The notes beneath the pieces were generated by a model, which was given only the letters and a program-made list of their open reading frames with translations, did not search any database and was not told the DNA's origin. Both the position numbers and the translations under genes were made by a program. A DNA stretch of 64,000 nt. It comes from Climacium dendroides. Lineage: Eukaryota; Streptophyta; Bryopsida; Hypnales; Climaciaceae. The stretch spans positions 49,056,555 through 49,120,554 of the forward strand of contig OX467083.1 of the NCBI GenBank assembly GCA_950106755.1, in the 5' to 3' direction. Of the stretch, positions 45,850 to 56,900 are shown piece after piece (positions within the stretch are counted from its first letter, which is position 1; every line of letters begins with the position of its first letter).

Positions 45850-46589
45850 GTTATTTTCTGGGCAGATCTGTCTCCTTTGTTCTGATGCGTTTATGAGTGT
45901 TGTGGCGGTATTTTTATAGCCATGGAGGATCTTCTGTTTCAGTTCGTGTAATTGTTTCTCACATGTTTGAGAGTCTTATTCTTAATAGTATCTCAAACAG
46001 AACACATATTTGGAGATTTGGGGCAACCACTTGGCTGTTCTACAAGGAGTGTACTGTTTGAAATTCATCATTAAATTAGCATTTGAAGTTGCAATTTATA
46101 TTACACCACAATGTTGGAAATTTAGATTGCCTCTAGTCATTAACCCCAATGTGACATTCGATATCCAAGGTTAAAAACATCATTGCTTTTGAAGCTCTAT
46201 AGGTCTAGATATCTTCAAGTTATACAAATCTCAACCATACAATCTTGTAGTGTATATGATTTAGATGATATGTACAAAATTTGAAGTCATTTGGCCATAT
46301 AGATTGCAAGATCATAATGTTTTAGTGTCAAAAATAGATACTGAAATTTTCCTCAAAACACATTTGGAGGTGAAATTTGTTTTCTAAACCTACTCAAATG
46401 GAAAAAATTTACACTACAAAATGATTCAAAACTAGTACACAAACACATTGGTGATTTTTTTTTTATTCAATCGACTTATTGTGTCTAAAAAACAGCTTTG
46501 AAATGTTGAAAAACAGCAAAAAAAAATTGCAAAAAACAAATCTAAGGCTGAACCTCCTACTATTAGAATGCTTCTCACTCATTCATTAC

Positions 46590-47050
46590 TTTTTGGATTG
46601 ACATGAGATTTTTGCCTCACAAACTTGACTAGTATGCACAACTTTTCCAAAAAAAATCATTGAAAATGGACTTTGTATGAAGAAGAAATAGGCCGCCAAA
46701 GTTCATTCTACTCCCAAAATGCTAGGATGTTGAACTTCGAATTGCTCCCAAACATTCACAACAGCTTGGATTGACATGAAAATTTTACCACAATAACTAG
46801 ACTTCAAGGGGAACAAAATCCAACAATTTTTTATTGAAAATGAATATTTTACAAAAGAGGTCCAAGCCCCCGAATTTGTAGCCCTAAATGCAATTTGGTG
46901 AACTCAAATTGAAGCTATGAATTTCAATTGGCCCCCCAAAACTCAGTACATCTTGGATTGATCTGAAATATTTTCCACACAAACTAGAGGGGAGAATACA
47001 ACTTTCCCAACAAGTTTTATTGAATTTGGACCTTGGATGCAAAAGTTACA
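46590..47050 (+). repeat. Three degenerate units of ~175 bp
   Basis: A pattern of GGATTGACATGARATTTT, then ACTAGA, then a TTTATTGAAAATGGAC-like block occurs near 46600, 46770 and 46950. The spacing of about 170-180 bases suggests an old tandem array. Confidence 0.5.
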
Positions 47051-47259
47051 ACACTTTGAACTGAATTGTGTGAGGACACTTTCTGTCTTCTTTGTCATTT
47101 TGGGATTAAGGTAACTATGCCTAAATTTGACCCCTTTCTAAACTAACCCTTCATATTCTTGCCTAAAAGATCCACCCAAAAAATATGCAATTTTGTAATA
47201 GGAACAATGTTCATCATTTTTTTTCTTAAAAATTGTAAAAATTGAGTTAGAAAATAAAG

Positions 47260-47520
47260 CCTACAAGTCACTTTTTCAAGAAAAAACTTTAATTGATTAC
47301 TTGAAAAACAAATGGAATGAATGAAAGTTTCTAATGTAGATAAAAATACAATCTATGAAGATGGATATATAGAATTTTTTTTCCATCCAATTAAATTTTG
47401 GGCTTATTGTGCCATAATTTTTTGTTCTCCAAGACTAATTGAAATAAAAATTATATTCCTAAATAACTAGTGTGTTTTTCTATCTTCGCACAAAGTTTTC
47501 AAAAATGACTTGAGATTGTA
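47260..47520 (+). repeat. Dispersed AT-rich repeat, copy 1
   Basis: Shares words in the same order with 63410-63720: AAATGGAATGAAT, ATTGAAATAAAAATTATA and a closing TTTTCAAAAAT block. Probably two members of one old repeat family. Confidence 0.5.
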
Positions 47521-48025
47521 CAAACTTGTCTAAAATCCATTTTGTCCTTTGAGGGGACAATGGAACTTTACGGGTTAATTTATTGATCATTTAATCAACA
47601 AAAGATTTTAAAACATTATGGTGATTCTAATAATTTAAGAGCATCTTCACTATTTTGTCAAACATTCATTTAGGCAAAATACTATGTTCATAATTTGGAA
47701 AGTAGATCACTTGTATGCCACTAGTGAAATATTCTATTTGAATTGCTACCCAATGGCAAGTCTTTCGATATACAAAAATAAAAAAAATCTCATCATTGAT
47801 GATGTTAACATATTGTTTTGAAAAATGAACAATAGCTTTTGGTAAATTACAAAGCATTCAACCAAACAAAATGCAAATTTTTTCCATACCAAAAAGAGAA
47901 TATTTTGGCAAATCATGCATCTATATTGTTCATTTTTTTTTAATCCTAAAATATTAGAATGGGCTCAATAGCAAGACTATTGGAGATATTCTAACAACTT
48001 TGGAAAACATTTCTACAAAGGACTA

Positions 48026-50466
48026 CACTAAAATTGATAAATAGTATTGGGTGATAATTAGTGTTATTCCCTGTTTTTTACCCTCAACACTATTTTCCAA
48101 CTTATGTATAAATAGTGTTGGGGCACTTCACTCCCACCATTGCATTCTGGCCCTTCTCTGGAAAACTCTAATTTCCACCTCCCATGGAAAACTTTCTTTT
48201 TCACTTGCTTCCTTACCCTGCTCTTCCTTTGCCCGGTGACCGCCTTAAAGAGATTGTGAGGAGAGGTGGAGAGCTCCCCGGTGGCGGCCTTGAAGACATT
48301 GTGAGGAGAAGTGGAGAGCTTTCTACGTGGGTGGGTGGGTGGGTTTATACTCCGTGGTTTCCCGTTGCTTAGATTCTTGTCGCTTGAATTCAAACTTCTA
48401 ATGCCTATATTTTTTTCTTGAGGTATGTGATTGAACGTTGAATGACACCATTGGATTTGTCTTTCTCTCCTCTATTTCCTCTAAAAAACTGTTTTTTTTA
48501 GTTGCCACTTTTTTTTTAAAGCCACATTTTTATTGTTTTTTTGTAGCTGACCATGAACTGCCTCCCGCTTACTGCAATTCTTTCCAATGCCCCTCTCCGC
48601 CATTTTTAACAAGTTTCCAGCCTTGCCACTCGCCGATCTGTCACTTCTTGGATGATTGAGGACGTCACTGTTTACGGCTTGGTTGGCCTCAATGCTCGGG
48701 TTATTCAAGCATTTCTAAAACACTTTCGTGGCCAATGCCCTGCCAACATCATTAAAGCCAGCCAATGGTGGCAACAACGCCACTAATTCATTGAAGATAT
48801 TGTAAGCCCCATCATTCCATTTTCTTGTAGCTAAAGCTGTTTGGGTAAAAAAAAATGCCATTCTTCAAAGGCTAAACTAGGTTGAGGTAAAAAGAAGAGC
48901 AAATGGGTGCAATATTTGTACCCTATATTATTTGAAGAATTCAATTGCCTTTGCAAAGCAGGTGTCAAATTTTCCTCTTGCCTACTTCATGAACTGACCC
49001 TTTCTATTCTTGTAGCTCCTGAGTTCATTTTCATAGCCCATTTTGTCGATCCCAAAGATAATGTTCTGATGGTCAACAAAATCACAACAAATTGGGTCAA
49101 TTAGTTCATGGATAACCACAATATAGTCCTTCTATCCCAACGGGTGTTTGATTTGTAGCCATGAAAAAGAGCTTCAAATCAAAATGGAACCCGCCTACTA
49201 TTTGGGGGTCTTGCAAAGGGGATTTTCATCTAGGAAATTTGATGAAAATCTCATGGAAAACCTAGATAAAACGCATTTTGTTGTCAATCTTAACAATGGC
49301 CAAACTTTAGGGTTTAGGGGAGATACAACTGTCAAATACGCTAAAGTTGTCTCGGGGGGGGGGGGAGTCCGTGATCATGGTGGTTTGCATTTCAGGAGGC
49401 CGTCGTGCCACAATAGAAGCTTCTAAGCTCATTTTTTCAAATGAAAATAGGAACTATTTTATATGGGGTTTGATTGATAATATTCTTAGAGTTTCTTATA
49501 GAACGGGCCCTAAAGGTTGGATGGACTAAACCATCTTCCCCGAATACTTTTTGGAACCTCGTGCATATTAAGCCGATTTTCATCAACCCATGAAAATTAT
49601 ATGGCTTGATAATTGTAGCAGCCATACTATGACCCTTAGATTGGTTACTATCCTAGCTGCCTAAAACATAGTTTTCAAATTTTTGCCTCCATGTTCTATT
49701 CACCTTTGCCAACTAGCAAATACATTCTTCATTTCAAAAATCAAAGATGCATGGACAAGACGGTGGGAAGCCAAGAAAATTGAGTTGATACATCAATGAA
49801 AATGCTTGGCAAAATGCAGCCCGGGCAAATGGACAATGGTTAGAAAAGTTGACAAATTCTAGGAAACGTTTTTTTCTACAATTGGTTGCTAATAGTGTAG
49901 AAGATGTTAATCGAGAGGTGGATTGTAACAACATGTTCTATGCTAGAAAAGTAATAATTTGTTGTGGCTTGGCATTAGGACTTGATGGATCTTGGAATAT
50001 AGGACAATTATTTCCACATCTCCAAGAGATAATTGCAAAACATTTGCAATACTTCCAAGGGCAAGAATTGCCCAATTTCAATAGGGTAGTTTAAAAATCT
50101 TTTTTGATATTTTACTATCTTTTTCCTTTAATTTTTGGCCTACATCTAGGATTATTATGTTGTGTTTTTTGTTGTTGCTATATTTAGCAATTTATATATA
50201 CACTATGAAAAATTTTAGCATTTTAGCATTTCATTGCTTATTTCAACATTTCATACACTGCTTTTTCTCCACCATTCCAACTTCTATATTTTATTCCCAT
50301 CTAACACTAAATGCACTCTTGTAGAAATGTTGAAATGACCGAATTTTACTATAGAGCTAAAATAGTGTTAGAATGGGTAAATAATGTTCGAACACTAACC
50401 TTGCAAATCACAATTAGTGTTATTGTTGACAATTAGTGTAGCCAACACTATTTACCAATTTTAGTG
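48026..50466 (+). mobile_element. Tc1/mariner/pogo-like transposon with TA duplication
   Basis: It begins CACTAAAATTGATAAATAGT at 48026 and ends with the inverted copy ACTATTTACCAATTTTAGTG at 50447-50466; extended to 28 bases with the flanking CTA/TAG, the termini match at 26. TA flanks both ends (48024-48025 and 50467-50468), the target duplication of the Tc1/mariner superfamily. The interior encodes a broken DDE transposase in the same orientation. The first 400 bases hold a short duplicated block (GATTGTGAGGAGAGGTGGAG near 48250 and 48298). Confidence 0.8.
48620..50094 (+). pseudogene. DDE transposase (pogo/IS630-type) pseudogene
   Basis: Readable blocks across several frames: TSWMIEDVTVYGLVGLNARV (about 48645-48705), KFDENLMENLDKTHFVVNLN (about 49238-49295), NGQTLGFRGDTTVKYAKVVS, MVVCISGGRRATIEASKLIF, VSYRTGPKGWMD, IIWLDNCSSH (about 49590-49620, carrying a catalytic-type Asp) and the tail NREVDCNNMFYARKVIICCG, ALGLDGSWNIGQLFPHLQEI ending at 50094. 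This is the order of DDE-superfamily endonucleases of the Tc1/mariner/pogo group. Frames break repeatedly, stops are numerous, and a 13-base G run at about 49352-49364 sits at one frame break and could be a sequencing weak spot. Not functional. Confidence 0.75.
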
Positions 50467-50468
50467 TA

Positions 50469-52599
50469 GTAAGATAGGAATAGGCCTAGAACCAACAACC
50501 AATTAGGTAGAGACATGTGAAAGTGCCAATTTTATTGTTAGACCAATCAGAATTTTTTATTGTTAGACCAGTCAAAAATATTTATATTCCAATTGACAAA
50601 TTCAAGAGGATTCCTATGCATCAAAAAACGAGTTGCATTGATACAATAGGGATAGTCACACCTTTTTCACTGCATGCACACTTTCTAAAAAAATAGAGAC
50701 ATGGTAGCTCCCCTTTGGCTTATCGTTGGCAAAATATTCTTCTGTTGCAATAGCTTCTCAACATTGATTATTGTCCTCTGGAACAAAAAAATGGGTGTGT
50801 AGAAGACTTCACGAGCCAAGTATATATTCTTGCGTTACATAGTTTCACCCCGTTTCCCCTCTACTACTAATTTCACCATCATTGTTATTGCCTAGACGGA
50901 TTCCTAAACCAAACAAACTTACCCATTCACAACAACCTCTCATCCTGTTGCAAAGTTTGCTTGGTGAAGAAGGTGTGACTGCCACCACTATACAAAAAAC
51001 GTTAATTGTTTTTTGGTAGATGTCCCAACCGATTGTTTCTTCAATGACAGGAACATATTGACGTAGGAGATGTACACAACGAGAACATCTGATCTAGCGG
51101 CGTGGCACAGTCGTTTGTGTGTACGATAACTTTAGTCCCAAAAGAAGGTTCCATTCAGTATGATCTGAAGGAGATAGAATGCAGTGCGGAGATTGGCTGC
51201 AAACAAGCTCCACCGATATCGTGGGGTCCATGAAACTTCTCACCGATCGCCAGGGAGAGTCTCGCATTGGCCAGCACTGCAAAAGCTTGGGTGACCACTG
51301 AATGGGGACATTCAGCTTTGGGGCCCCTGTATTGCCCCATCCAAGGGTAAATGTAAAAATTGCCCCCTATTTTGTGCCGCTTAAATTTTGGATTTTGTCA
51401 TGCCTCCTTGCTAATATGGGGTCTGTCATTGCAATTGTGAATTCCAAATTTGCAAATTTTATCATATGCAATAAATAAAAAAACTTCAATGTTTTTTTGT
51501 AGGGGTGATACATAGGTCAATCTTCCTTGGCCACTTTTTTAACTGGGTACATTTTTCAAATTGTGCATATAAGTTACCAGGTGGTCAAACTCATTCAAGT
51601 GTTGTTTACACTAACTTAGTTCTAGTATGGCTTGTGTTGTCATAGTAGAAATAAAATGAAAATAAATATTAGTCTTCTAATTTTTAATTTCATAAAAACT
51701 TTGAAATTCAATATTTTTTTTATGATGAGTTGAAACACCACAAAAGAAAGTATCCCTCCTTGAAGAGAGATTTTTAATGGTACCATGATTGCAACTGGAG
51801 GATGCATGGTTTTGGAGATCTTACTATAACTAACTAACAAAACAAAACAAATAGGTTCAATCAATGTATAGATGTATAGACTAGTGCACCATGTGCTATT
51901 GCCACATTATAGGTAAAGTAAACTAATTTTTTAATTAAAAAAACTTTGAAATTCAATGTTTTTTTCTTGTGAGTTAGAACACCACAAAACAAAGCCTGTG
52001 CGTCCCTCCTTACAAAGGACTGCAATTTTTTATGTAGAAACAAAAAATGCTTTGAATCATCTACTAAGTGGATCACTTCTAGCAAACTACCTTTTTGTTC
52101 AGCTCTATCTTTTCAAGGCTAATCTTCAAAGGACAAAAAAAACTTGACTAAGATCACAAGGCCAAAACAATTCCATTGTTCAATCTCAATTTAACTTCAT
52201 GTGTAAACTATTTCATTCCCTTCAAGTTTATGATATCTCCTATGAAGAAGGCTTTCTTCACCTCACTTAGCTAATTTTTCCCATTTCATATATATAAATG
52301 ACACTTCTCCTTGTACATGGTGATTTTCCAATTGACAAGAAAAAAATCCACATATAGGTAGCTCTTCATCTTAGCCTAAAAATCTAAAATAAGCCTTGAA
52401 AATAAAGATTTGCACATACCAACTGATGTTGTTTATAAACAAGAATTTATTTTGTGGAAGATGAAGTTTTCATTAAAACTAATCAATGATAACATGCATG
52501 AACCTTCTTGAACTATGTACCTTTATAAACAAATTTTTTAACATAAAAAATAAAAATATATTTGGCCTATTTTTATACCTACAAATATATACACATATA

Positions 52600-52665
<66 letters not shown>

Positions 52666-53878
52666 AGATAATCCAGTGCATCTCTTTATATGAATATTGT
52701 CACCATTCTTTGCCACAAGATTGGTCAAAGTTTCACTTGCAAGTTCTCATCAATGAACAAGTTCATCTATTCATCCATGTAAACTCTAGCTACATAGGTC
52801 TAATTGTTGCCTGAATTGTTGTTTTACTTTAGCCTCATCTCTAATAAGGTAAAACCAAAAATGTGTAAAAAAATCAAAAAAGAGATTTAGATATTAATTT
52901 AGAAATGCTAGATCATCTTTTGACCATTTAGTCAAACTTTAAGCTCTTCTATTCTGGATGATGTATTTTGCCATTGAAAATTAATGGAATATTTAATATC
53001 AATTATTAGAGATGAATTTACATGTCTTCTATGATTATAAAATTTTCAAATTGAACTAGAAACTAAAATTAGTTAGCTTTATTCCATTAGTTGGATTCAA
53101 ATTCAAAAAGATTGTTTTAATTACTACAATTTAGGTCAAGAATAAGGATATAGAGATTACTAAATATACTTAGAAAGGATCTTTCTATAATCTATGGACT
53201 TAACATCTTCTTTCATTAAGAAATTCTACAATTGTTCGATGAAGGCTTTCCAACACTAAAAAATATATACATACATTGAACTCTCCCCCCAATTGAATGA
53301 AAATCACTACTTTTCCAATTGCTTTGTTTGACCATTCATCAACTATTTTTTTTGCTTTGATAGTTATAGTGTATGGTTAAAGAGTGAAAGTTGTTGATAT
53401 TACTCCAACATCATCTTTGATCAACACTAATTTGTTCTTTATCATGCATGAATAACAATTACACTAATTTGTTCCAATACAACATGTGATACTATTTACT
53501 AAAGCCACACAATTTTGAAATACTGCACACTGCAATATTGAGGTGACACTAATTTTCCAAATCGGTGTCAGCTGTGTTAAAAAAAATCTGGAGCGGAAAT
53601 TTTTTGGAGGGTACAGTTTGGCCCTCGGCCCAGAGAACGAAAGGCTCTTAGGACAAGTCGCAGAGCGCCCGGGCGACGGAGCGTGTCCCCTGAAACCGCC
53701 ATTCGATGTTTCGCAGCTGGATAAGGCGCCCTCGTCCTCCATAGCCAGCCCGCCAGCCCAGCCAGGCTAAAGCTACCCTTCCACCACTCCCCTTCCAGTC
53801 CAATTCCTCTTTCCCCTTCAATTTCACTGCTTCTCAGTGGAACTCAACAATCCGTTGCAACTATTCCATTGCGCATTG
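50469..53878. other. AT-rich intergenic DNA upstream of CHLH
   Basis: No recognised gene. The minus-strand frames at 51094-51340 (VVTQAFAVLANARLSLAIGE) have more protein-like composition than their surroundings but match nothing I know. Members of the dispersed family of 41825-42600 occur near 51690 and 51935. The last 350 bases become GC-rich and are probably CHLH promoter. Confidence 0.4.
52602..52660. repeat. (TA)n microsatellite
   Basis: About 29 uninterrupted TA units. Frames across it on both strands give poly(Ile-Tyr) and are artefacts. Confidence 0.98.
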
Positions 53879-53912
53879 TCGAGGAGGAAGAGGAGGAGGA
53901 GGAGGAGGATCA
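53879..53912 (+). repeat. GAG/GGA-rich tract in CHLH leader
   Basis: Run of GAGGAG triplets about 60-90 bases upstream of the CHLH start codon, most likely in its 5' untranslated leader. Purine-rich leader tracts are common in plants; no specific role can be read. Confidence 0.7.
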
Positions 53913-53971
53913 GTCCTCTTCTGGAGTTCCTCGGGAGCTGCGTCGCGTTGGGTTGTCTTCGCCAGCCAGCG

Positions 53972-56900
53972 ATGGCGTCCGCACTCGCGTGCGGGTCGGC
54001 CCTCAAGGTGTCCACCGTGACGCCGTCGTCGTCTTCGTCGCCTGGCGGCGTGACGACTCCCGTGACTCGACCTGCGCTTCCTCAAGGCGCGCGCATCCAA
54101 TGCCGAGGTGGGTGGGTTTGTCGATGTCGAATGAATTTGCGCGGGGATAGAGTGCTGCTCCGAGGAGAGGACATTTAATGGATGGTCTAGAATGATGAGA
54201 ATGTACATTTGAGAGGGCTATGGTGTCTCCTGGGCAGCACTCGTCCCTAATTTGCTTGACATTGCGGTTTCGATGAAAGCAGGTTTGTGGGCTTAGAATC
54301 TTTTCTTTTAGGGGATGATTAGGGGGTTGTACGAGGTGGAGGGGGTGGGGGGTTGCGAAATTCCGTGTAATGTGTTGTGACGAGGTGGAATTCTGTTCAT
54401 GGCAGCTGGTTTGGGTGGTCTGCAACCCACATTTGAGGGAATTAAACAAGTCAGCGATGTCAACAAGCTGGGCAAGGTGCGTTTCGCTTTCCCAACGCCG
54501 CATTTTTGTGTAGAAACTCTCCATGTTCTGATTTTGAAGGATTCGTACGTGAATGCACAGTACCAGAGGATGATGGTTCCTCGAGATGGAGATCAATTTT
54601 TGGAGCACTGGCTCCGGTGGTAGGAACTTACATGCCGGGTGACGTAAGGGAATTATATGTTGTGTGATTTGGATAAGACGAGGGATCGTGAAGCTGATTG
54701 CATGCAATGGTGGTTTTCACAAGTACCTCAGCTAGTTTTTTGGATATACCCCTCGAAGAAGACTTTCACATGTCATGTGTTTCTTGAAGAACATACTGAT
54801 TGTTCTGTGTTACTAGTTTTCAAATTACTGGCTTAATTTTTATTATTTCTTCTTTTCGTTTGAGTTTTTTTGATTAAAGCTTTGTGTAATTACCCCTGAT
54901 TCGACGTCCACTTCCTTGGTTTGCAGTCTGAGCTCTATGGAGCTGCAGTGGCGATCCCGGCGACCCAGGGCGCTCATAAGGCGCGACGGGAGGTTACTAC
55001 TAAGGCGGTGATGGGCGGGGGCGGGGGTATGTTCACGCAAACACGTCCCGAAGTGCGACGCATTGTCCCTGAATCGCGTCCCGGAGTGCCCGTGGTGAAG
55101 GTGGTGTACGTGGTGCTTGAAGCGCAGTACCAATCGTCTCTTTCCGCTGCCGTGCGGAACATTAACAGGACTCGCAAGGAGGTTCGCGTTGAGGTCGTGG
55201 GCTACCTGGTCGAGGAGCTTCGCGACAAGGACAACTTCGAGACGTTCAAGAAGGACGTGGGCGACGCGAATGTCTTCATCGGCTCGCTCATCTTCGTGGA
55301 GGAGCTCGCGCAGAAGGTGAAGGAGGTCGTGGAGGCGAATCGGAGCCGCTTGGATGCCGTCGTGGTGTTCCCCTCCATGCCGGAAGTCATGCGGCTGAAC
55401 AAGCTCGGCACCTTTTCCATGTCGCAGTTGGGGCAATCCAAGAGCGCGATTGCGCAATTCATGAGGCGGAAGAGGAAGGAGAATGTGGGCAACTTCGAGG
55501 AAGGGATGTTGAAGCTGATTCGCACCTTGCCCAAAGTGTTAAAGTACTTGCCCACGGATAAGGCGCAAGATGCCAGGAACTTCATGATGAGTCTGCAGTT
55601 CTGGCTCGGAGGCTCCCCGGAGAATATTGAGAATTTCCTGGTTATGATATCGAACGCCTACGTGCCGGCTTTGGCGGATGCGAAGCTTAAGTTCGATGAT
55701 CCTGTGGTGTTTCTGGATACTGGAATTTGGCATCCGATGGCACCTCAGATGTATGATGATATCAAGGAATATCTGAACTGGTATGGGACCAGGCGGGATG
55801 CTAATGAGGCTCTCAAGGATCCTACGGCTCCAGTGGTGGGCATTGTGTTGCAAAGGAGCCACATCGTGACTGGGGACGAAGGTCACTATGCCGCTGTTAT
55901 CATGGAGATGGAGGCCAGGGGTGCCAAGGTGGTGCCCATTTTTGCAGGTGAGATGGATCTCATTTATTGGGGCCTAAATTGAAGCACATGCTAATAGTTC
56001 TATTTTATATTCATCATGGCAGTGTACTCGATTGTGTGGTTTGGAGAATCTCTGCCTTATTGAGGAAGAGTACGTTGATATGTGTCAGGTGGACTCGACT
56101 TCTCTGGTCCTGTGGATAGATTCTTCTACGATCCTATTACCAAGAAGTCTTTGGTCCAGTCAGTGGTTTCTTTGACTGGATTTGCATTGGTTGGAGGTCC
56201 TGCTAGCCAGGATCACCCTAAGGCCATTGAAGCATTGTCGAAGCTGGATGTGCCATATCTGGTTGCCCTTCCTTTGGTTTTCCAAACTACTGAAGAGTGG
56301 TTGGGCAGCTCCTTGGGATTGCACCCCATTCAGGTTGCCCTTCAGGTTGCTCTTCCTGAGTTGGACGGAGGATTGGAGCCAATCGTGTTTTCTGGACGTG
56401 ACAGTCGGACAGGTATGTGAAGTGCAACCATTTCCTTGTCCTTGCTTGTTTTGATGTCTTGATTTGTATGTTTTTATTCGTAGGTTACTTATGTTTGAAT
56501 GTTTTGTGAACTGAAACGCGTTCTTTCGTTGCAGGGAAATCTCACGCTCTCCATGACCGTGTCGATCAGCTGTGCACCCGTGCAATCAAGTGGGCGAATC
56601 TCAAGCGCTTGTCCAAAGCTGAGAAGAAGTTGGCCATCACCGTCTTCAGCTTCCCACCGGACAAGGGCAATGTTGGAACAGCTGCTTACTTGAACGTGTT
56701 CTCCTCCATTTACAGCGTCTTGAGGGAGCTCAAGGCGGACGGTTACAACGTGGAGGGACTCCCCGAGTCATCCGAGGCTCTCATTGAAGAAGTGATCCAC
56801 GACAAGGAAGCCAGGTTTAGCAGTCCGGACTTGAACATTGCATACAAGATGCCCACCCGAGAGTATTACCAACTGACTCCCTACGCTAAAGCTCTGGAAG

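Larger units (their letters stand above)
45850..48023. other. SBDS 3' flank and AT-rich repeats
   Basis: The first few hundred bases are the SBDS 3' leader. After that come only AT-rich repeats (see 46590-47050 and 47260-47520). No coding sequence recognised. Confidence 0.5.

Noticed and set aside
52479..52671. Open frames encoding poly(Ile-Tyr) on both strands
   Set aside because: Pure translation of a (TA)n microsatellite.
53861..54707. Long antisense open frames opposite CHLH exons 1-2
   Set aside because: Shadows of GC-rich coding sequence on the other strand with no recognisable protein.
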